From Rhodobiaceae bacterium (GTDB taxonomy: Bacteria > Pseudomonadota > Alphaproteobacteria > Rhizobiales > TMED25): a stretch of DNA of 6,572 bases. A program made the translations under genes and the position numbers. The first letter of the stretch is position 1; every line of letters begins with the position of its first letter. Positions 6,374-6,572 of the stretch are shown here, piece after piece. The stretch covers positions 3,056 through 9,627 of the forward strand of contig PAHC01000039.1 of NCBI GenBank assembly GCA_002704755.1, read 5' to 3'. Under the pieces are notes generated by a model. The model had not been told where the DNA came from. It ran no database searches and saw only the letters and a list, made by a program, of their open reading frames with translations.

Positions 6374-6572
6374 GTGATAAAATTCATTTTAGTCTTTCTT
6401 TTAATACCTCAATTTATTTTTGCCGATAAGCACGTTCCTTATTACAAATCTTTATCCAAAACAGAGTCTTGGCTTCGCCATTATCCAGATTTGCGAGACT
6501 TTAAAGAACAAACCGAAAAATTTTTTCTAACCCAAAAAGGTATGCCGGTCAAAGTCATCGAAGAACATCAAA
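6374..6572 (+). CDS. Exported small protein, probable bacterial SH3 (SH3_4-like) domain, 3'-truncated
   Basis: A frame open from a stop at 6332-6334 to the window end codes for at least 66 residues, divergent from the oxidoreductase. The N-terminus, IKFILVFLLIPQFIFA followed by DK, is a short signal peptide with likely cleavage after FA, so the product should be secreted or periplasmic. The mature part has a Ser-Leu...Leu-Arg-x-Tyr-Pro pattern and then FFLTQKGMPVKVIEEHQ. The latter resembles the strand pair (RRGLPVEVI-E-) of SH3_4-type domains, common in alphaproteobacterial exported proteins. The canonical VNVR..PG motif is degenerate, so the match is tentative. The start is uncertain: the GTG at 6374 is the only conventional in-frame start, yet a good AGGAG (6368-6372) ends only one base before it. 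No functional link to the phosphonate genes is apparent. Confidence 0.6.
   Translation, partial: MIKFILVFLLIPQFIFADKHVPYYKSLSKTESWLRHYPDLRDFKEQTEKFFLTQKGMPVKVIEEHQ

Overview
The window is an AT-rich, gene-dense bacterial segment (GC in the high thirties per cent by eye). It holds two gene blocks that converge on each other, plus the start of a third transcription unit at the right edge. The partial last gene looks like an exported protein of the small bacterial SH3 type common in Alphaproteobacteria. Together with the AT richness this hints at a low-GC alphaproteobacterium, but that placement is weak.

Left block, + strand, 1-4348. This is the distal part of an oligopeptide/dipeptide-type (Opp/Dpp/Yej family) ABC importer operon. 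It has the 3' end of the first permease, a second permease with a long periplasmic insertion, and two separate ATPases. All are joined by start/stop overlaps (ATGA, TAATG, and an 8-base overlap), as expected for translationally coupled subunits. After a 62-base gap follows a PHP-family metal-dependent phosphoesterase. The substrate-binding protein and the start of the first permease must lie upstream of the window, so the substrate cannot be read directly.

Right block, - strand, 6275-4357. This is a two-gene phosphonate-degradation module. First comes a DAO-type FAD oxidoreductase of the family recurrently found beside phosphonatase genes, then phosphonoacetaldehyde hydrolase (PhnX) with its catalytic residues intact. 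The two genes overlap by one base. The inferred pathway is aminophosphonate (2-aminoethylphosphonate or an N-alkyl derivative) oxidised to phosphonoacetaldehyde, then cleaved to acetaldehyde and phosphate. No PhnW transaminase is visible, so the flavoenzyme probably does the deamination.

The most interesting point is the arrangement: a peptide-type importer plus PHP hydrolase convergent (8-base gap) with an oxidase/phosphonatase pair. It raises the possibility that this locus takes up a conjugated aminophosphonate, such as a phosphonopeptide or a phosphonate ester, trims it, and harvests phosphorus and possibly carbon and nitrogen. This is inference from gene order only.

The AT-rich 6276-6373 interval separates the oxidoreductase from the divergent exported-protein gene. 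It contains two perfect TATAAT hexamers back to back on opposite strands. No RNA genes, mobile elements, CRISPR arrays or long repeats were seen, and no gene-free stretch exceeds 300 bases.
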